Below are positions 59,060 through 64,000 of a DNA stretch of 64,000 bases, in pieces. Below the pieces are notes generated by a model. The model saw only the letters and a list, made by a program, of their open reading frames with translations, ran no database searches and had not been told where the DNA came from. How positions within the stretch are numbered: position 1 is the stretch's first letter; the number at the start of each line of letters is the position of its first letter. The stretch lies in assembly GCA_024362935.1 (NCBI GenBank), contig JANCRA010000011.1, positions 4,898,001-4,962,000 of the forward strand. Reading direction: 5' to 3'. The stretch is from Setophaga petechia (Eukaryota > Chordata > Aves > Passeriformes > Parulidae). Made by a program: the position numbers and the translations under genes.

Positions 59060-62000
59060 TTTGTACCTGGTATTTAAACTGAAAAAGCAAACTACTCGTG
59101 GCCTAATTTGGACAAGGTTTGTATTTCTGTTTTAGCCCATTTCTGATATGGACTAGGGGAGAAAAGCAGAGATCTTTATTATCATCTGTAATAAAAATCT
59201 GAGCTCTAAACTTGATAGTATGTGACGGTGCATAAAATTAACTAGATGTGTCAGTTAGCAGATCTGGCTGAAGTTGTGCCTGATTATATTCCGCATGCAT
59301 ATTTGTTTTCAGTCATATTTGCAGGGGTGCCTCTATCCTGATGCTTCAGTTAACTGTTACTTTGAGGAAATAAACAGAGGTGAGGGTCCAGTCACCTTCA
59401 GCTGTTGGAAGTTAATAAGGTGTTAATGAAACATTGGCAAATAGCAGCAGTTTAGCACTTGGTTGACACTTGATTTTTAAAAGAGACAGAGTGTAAATAA
59501 GCTGTGTTTGCAGTGAAAATTAGAAAAAGTGGGAGGTGGGGGAACAAATAACACTCTCACAGCTTATTAGTTTTAAGCAGGAAATACTCGATAGACCACA
59601 TCAGGGAGAGTAACTGATGCTGCCATCACTGGCAGCAAACAATGCCCGAAGGCAAAGGGGTCTGTTTTCATACAGGCTTTTTAAGACACTCTTCTAATAT
59701 AAGACCAACAAATGCGCGCAAGGAGTGTAAGAGGACCCTTGGCACCGCTGCCTCTGAGCTCTGGAAGGGCTCAGAGGGAGCATCTGGCCCCTTTCAGACC
59801 ACAAATCCTATGAACCCTTGTGGTTGTTTATGAGGGATGGGCAGTCTCTTCCTGCAGGACACTTAAGGCTGTCAAGGAACATGAACTCTGTTATTCCTGC
59901 TGCGTTAAGGACAACAAACGACACCTTGAGAAATGGTAGCACTCTGAAGATTTATTAACTACTGTGTGCTGTAGCAGGGCTGTGGGAGTGATCTTTGGGA
60001 TTCAGGGAGCAATTTAGGCTTGATATATATTAGGCAACTGTAAAGATAGTGCAGCATCATCCTGAGTGAACCGTGCCTTTTTACACCTCTCGCAGTATAT
60101 GAGTCTGTACAGGAGATAGTACAGCCATCTTCTTTGGGGGTCTCTTGCTCCTAGCTCTGAAGGAAGAGGATCGTAATGAACCAGGAGCTCCCCTGGTGTG
60201 AGAGTAGAATTAAACAATGGTAGTTTAGCAGGCTAGCATTTCAGTTGTTAATTGTCTGGGAAGACCCTTAGCAACTTTGTTTCAGAATGGCTTCTTTGAA
60301 TAGGGATCATTGAAATGGACAGCCAGCATAGATCTAGGCTAAATACGAATATGAATAACTGGTACACTGAGAATTTCCTGTTCATGCGATATAATCAGAA
60401 AGATCTCTTGATAAAATATTCATCGACAGAAGAGTTAACACCAAGGCCATTCAAAAAGGGAGATACCCCGAGGACATCACTTTTTCTGCATAGTTACAAA
60501 GACATGGTTGTTTTTTTTGCAGGTGAGTAGTGTGTGAGTGATGTTTTTTTGCCAGGCTGGAGAGATTGGTGGGTTCTGGCAGATCAGCCACATCTAAAAT
60601 TACTTTAGCAGTGTGGTGTTGTTATAGTCAGAAGCTGGAGCTACTTGATGTATGTTTTCCCTCATTCTCATGTGTCACATTCATTCACAGCAGTCCTTGC
60701 CATGGTGTACCTTACCAGCATAAGGTGGTCCTTTGGCACACATACTGTATAATAATCTCTTACAGTGCATTACGATTGCAAATTAGAGCTACCTTTAATT
60801 TTAAATGTAAAATTTCATTTTCTTGAGGTTAGCATTGTCAGAGGAATAAACCTGTGGGTGTAATATACCCATGGGTATTAGCAATTCTAAAGTGTTGAAT
60901 AAATGAAAAGCACAAAGACTATATTTTTGTGTAGGGTAAATAATGCCGTACATAAATATTGAAGTATTGAACATAAAATACTCTGTGAAGAAACATAGAC
61001 TTTGTTTGCTTGATTCTTCTGATGTGTTAGAAAAGCTTTAATCCAAGGGGGACTGTAAGTGCAGTCTTTAAGATTAATTCAAGTGTCACATGTTGTCTAT
61101 AAATTTCTGCATTGAATTACTGTCTTTTTTCAGTTTGAGACAATATATTGGGTTTTTTTCTGAAGACTACAGTGTAGCAGGGATCTTTTTGGTATCAACA
61201 CACTGTGAGATAAATATCTTGCAATATTTTTGAAAGAATCTGCAAATCCACGCCTCCCAAGGGAGGCAGAATCTCAAATTCTGTAATATACTTCCTAGTA
61301 GCACTGGCGTTTGGCCACAGTCAGAATTGGGGTGTTGGGCAAGGCGCAGGAGGTGTCCCAAGTTGATTGTGAAGCAGTTTGGGTACCTGGCTGTTCAATC
61401 ACTGGGGACTTGAGGTCAGGATTTCCCTTGACAGGCTGGCAAAGAACACTGAGAGTACTTTCTCTGCCTTTGTAGATATGGCAAATTTCCTAGGATAATC
61501 CATTTTTTCACTAGCGGCTATTATGAGGACATAAGACACCAGGAGGTGCACTTTGACCTCTCCTGTTCTCTTCTGTCATACACAGAGTATTTGAAGCTTT
61601 TGGCCTTTTGTACCAAAGGTCCAGTTTTGTTGTAGGATGTCAAGGCTCCTTTTGTAAGGGGCACAGAGCATAATTCCTATGATGCTTTTGTCACAACAGT
61701 GTATTTGTTTTAATGACAACTAAGCCACCTTTAGCAAAAGCAATTGACCCTTGGTGATGGATTGACTTGCCTGCCATCAGAGCGTGGAACATTTGTTTTG
61801 ACATTAATGCAATAATACCAGTACTGCTACTTTCTCTAAGTATTTTTCTCTTTCTGTGTATCCAAAATTTTTGAATGCAAAACCCTCAGTAGATACAATA
61901 CAGGATCTGAGTGAAAATTTTTTTGCAATGGAACTTTCATCCTTTTTCTCCTTCTTTAGTATTTAAAATATGAAATACAAGGTCTGTTTTCTTCAGATTC

Positions 62001-64000
62001 AGGTCAGTGCAGCAGAAAATTTTGTAACCACTTATAAAAAGAATAACTTGAGTCCATGAAACAAGAAGAGAGAGAAGGTGAAGCAAAAATGCTATCATTT
62101 ATGGTGTAGCAGAAATAAAGAGGGGACTGAGATGAATAGAAGCAAAGAAGCAATTATATTACTTAAATGAAGTTATTTCCTCTAGAATATTTTAAAGGCA
62201 AAACAAAAAGTAATAAGCGATTAATACCTCAGGAAGAACTGCTCTATGATTTTACTGTGAGCTGCTCTTTGCTCATAAAGTAGAAAGTCTGAAAATTACC
62301 CATTTGGATTAGTCAGGAGCCAAAAAACTCCTGTACACACTTCCGCTTGATTGCAGATCTTGGGGAAGTTTTTTGTGGGTGTGCCTTTTCCTCAACCCAT
62401 GAAGACAATATTGTCCTAGGCTAGGCCAGAAGTTCAGGGCAGTGTTCAGTCTGATATTAAGACATCCATACTTGAGTACCTAAATACAAGTGTCTTAATC
62501 TAAAACAAGTCTAAACCATCTGGCTCTCCATGGCTATTCTGGACAATGTTTAATTTCCATTTATGCTCATTGAACATGAACAGTCCTCTCCAGAGGAAAT
62601 GACATCCAATCAGTGGTCAGGATTCCAAGATGCACTCAGGTGGCTAATTTGTATTGGACACCTAAGTAAATTTCATTAAAATGACTTCTACATCTAGCCT
62701 TTAAAATTAACTCTTCAGCTATTCCAGATTCCTGTCAGTCCTTGAGCATCTTTGAAAAACACGCTGTCCTGTATTGGCATATACATTTGCCATACCACAA
62801 GGACACTGGTGTTTAGAAACACTTCTGATGGGCAGGATGGCACATGCTGCTGGGGACAGATGTCAGTCTGAGAACAATAGTGTGCTGAACATTCCAGAAT
62901 TTCAGCTTCTGCTCTGGGCAGCTCTGGAGGAACTTGTGGCTTCCCCTTGTGGAATTGCCACTAGTTTGCTTGCAGTGTGAGGTGGAGAGTGGTTGTTTCC
63001 AATGCTCTGATCAGGACTTTTATTTAGCACTGTCTAGAATGTACTTCTTATTTTCCTGCCCTTCTATACTATCTGTGAAATTAGCTTTTGGGCACTCTTG
63101 GTGTTTGTTAGCTGTTTTCCCCTGTTAGCTACATACACAGCTTGCATTCAGGCTGCTGCCCTGTTTGGGTAACTTGTCTGGGGCTCATAAATATGTTGCA
63201 CAAGCCTAGTCCCCCAGTGCATAAATCACCATTGCAAATGAGAGGAAGGGAGGCGGATCCAGACAAATGGGCAGAGTTCCCAAGCTAGCAGTGATGCAAA
63301 GGATGTTGAGACCTTTCTTCCATATGTAATAATATCTTGTGGTTTCTCTTACTGTGGCTAGTTTGAAGTTTACACAGGTGATTTTCTGATGGATACCTGC
63401 TAGGGTGCTCTGATGCCAAGCAGCTGGACCACTAAAGTTGGAAGCTCTGTTTAATTGCATTCTCCATGTCCAGGTCAATAGTCATTCTGTTATGAAGCAA
63501 CAAGCATGACTGTGCTCAAAGGGTTGAGTCCTTTTTAATTATGTGCTCCCTTGATGATTATTTTCCTGACATACAAAAAAGGAAAATTAACCTATGCGTA
63601 GTTTGCCTTCAAGCAGTCTTCAAGGGTTTCATTTAATTTGTCACTGATACAGAAAGAGGACTAATTTCTTAGTAGATATTTATCTGGAGAGAAGAAGGTG
63701 GTAAATAGTTACCCATGCCTGTGAAGTGCAGGTGTTCATTAAGTGTAGCCTGACACTAATACCTTCCTTTTTGCTTTGTCTCTTCTGTTTGTTTGCTCTC
63801 TGCTGTTTTATTCAGGAGCAGCCAAGTGTTACCCAGCAGGGATATCCACCTGTGGTCACTGGGGTAGATATGTCATAAATATTCCTAGAAGCTCATTAAA
63901 ATTAATCTAACTCCCAAGCAACTTTTGTTTGCTTTTGAGAGTTCTCTGAAAAAACTCTGTAGCCAACATTTTTCTTACATCAAAATACGACTCCTTTCTT
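59060..64000. other. Intergenic, no gene supported
   Basis: Mostly AT-rich. A locally CpG-containing part at about 60.0-60.53 kb carries frames of 67 (minus) and 71 (plus) codons without recognised motif. A palindrome GCCTCCC-AA-GGGAGGC lies at 61252-61267. I see no repeats I can name after 59.06 kb. Confidence 0.55.

Noticed and set aside
58656..59135. 159-codon plus-strand frame with a hydrophobic stretch
   Set aside because: The frame runs through low-complexity DNA and an ancient repeat fragment. The hydrophobic part is T-rich noncoding sequence, and there is no family match.
1..64000. tRNA, rRNA, CRISPR array, bacterial operon or phage features
   Set aside because: None seen. The sequence is eukaryotic, with introns, LINEs and an LTR, and prokaryotic signals such as ribosome binding sites do not apply.

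Overview
The window is nuclear DNA of a bird. The evidence is many 3'-truncated CR1 LINE fragments in both orientations, a solo retroviral LTR of a type common in bird genomes, a decayed copy of the avian LINE ORF1 esterase, low gene density and AT-rich composition. The young-looking LTR type suggests a neoavian species, but I cannot name one.

One gene is certain: TRIQK, on the + strand. It encodes a small ER-membrane protein with three consecutive QxxK motifs. The coding sequence lies in three exons (1688-1768, which starts inside the 5' UTR; 29024-29109; 38996-39109). Together they encode 86 residues, with consistent splice phases and consensus GT/AG borders. About 37 kb of intron separate 258 coding bases plus the stop. 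The polypyrimidine tract and AG before 1688 mean that at least one noncoding 5' exon lies upstream, probably outside the window. A polyadenylation signal at 39526-39531 gives a minimum 3' UTR of roughly 0.4 kb.

Layout: 1-1687 is the 5'-UTR intron. 1769-29023 is intron 1 (about 27.3 kb), with three CR1 fragments, MIR-like SINE relics and two perfect short hairpins. 29110-38995 is intron 2 (about 9.9 kb), with an antisense LINE ORF1 relic at 31.3-31.8 kb and an ancient CR1 end at 33.8 kb. 39.5-64 kb is intergenic. It holds CR1 copies near 41.6, 49.9 and 52.5 kb, a solo LTR at 53.39-53.99 kb carrying three telomere-like TTAGGG units, a GC-rich block at about 54.4-56.1 kb with a perfect CRE palindrome, and three pieces of what look like very old amniote repeats at 54.7, 57.6 and 59.0 kb.

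No second protein gene, tRNA, rRNA or CRISPR array could be supported. Other open frames lack splice context, known motifs or start context. The longest, 233 codons at 49055-49756 on the minus strand, is flagged but not called a gene. No previously undescribed multi-gene system is visible. The best leads are the LTR/telomere-repeat junction, the GC-rich block with its regulatory palindromes, the perfect hairpins and the unexplained open frames.
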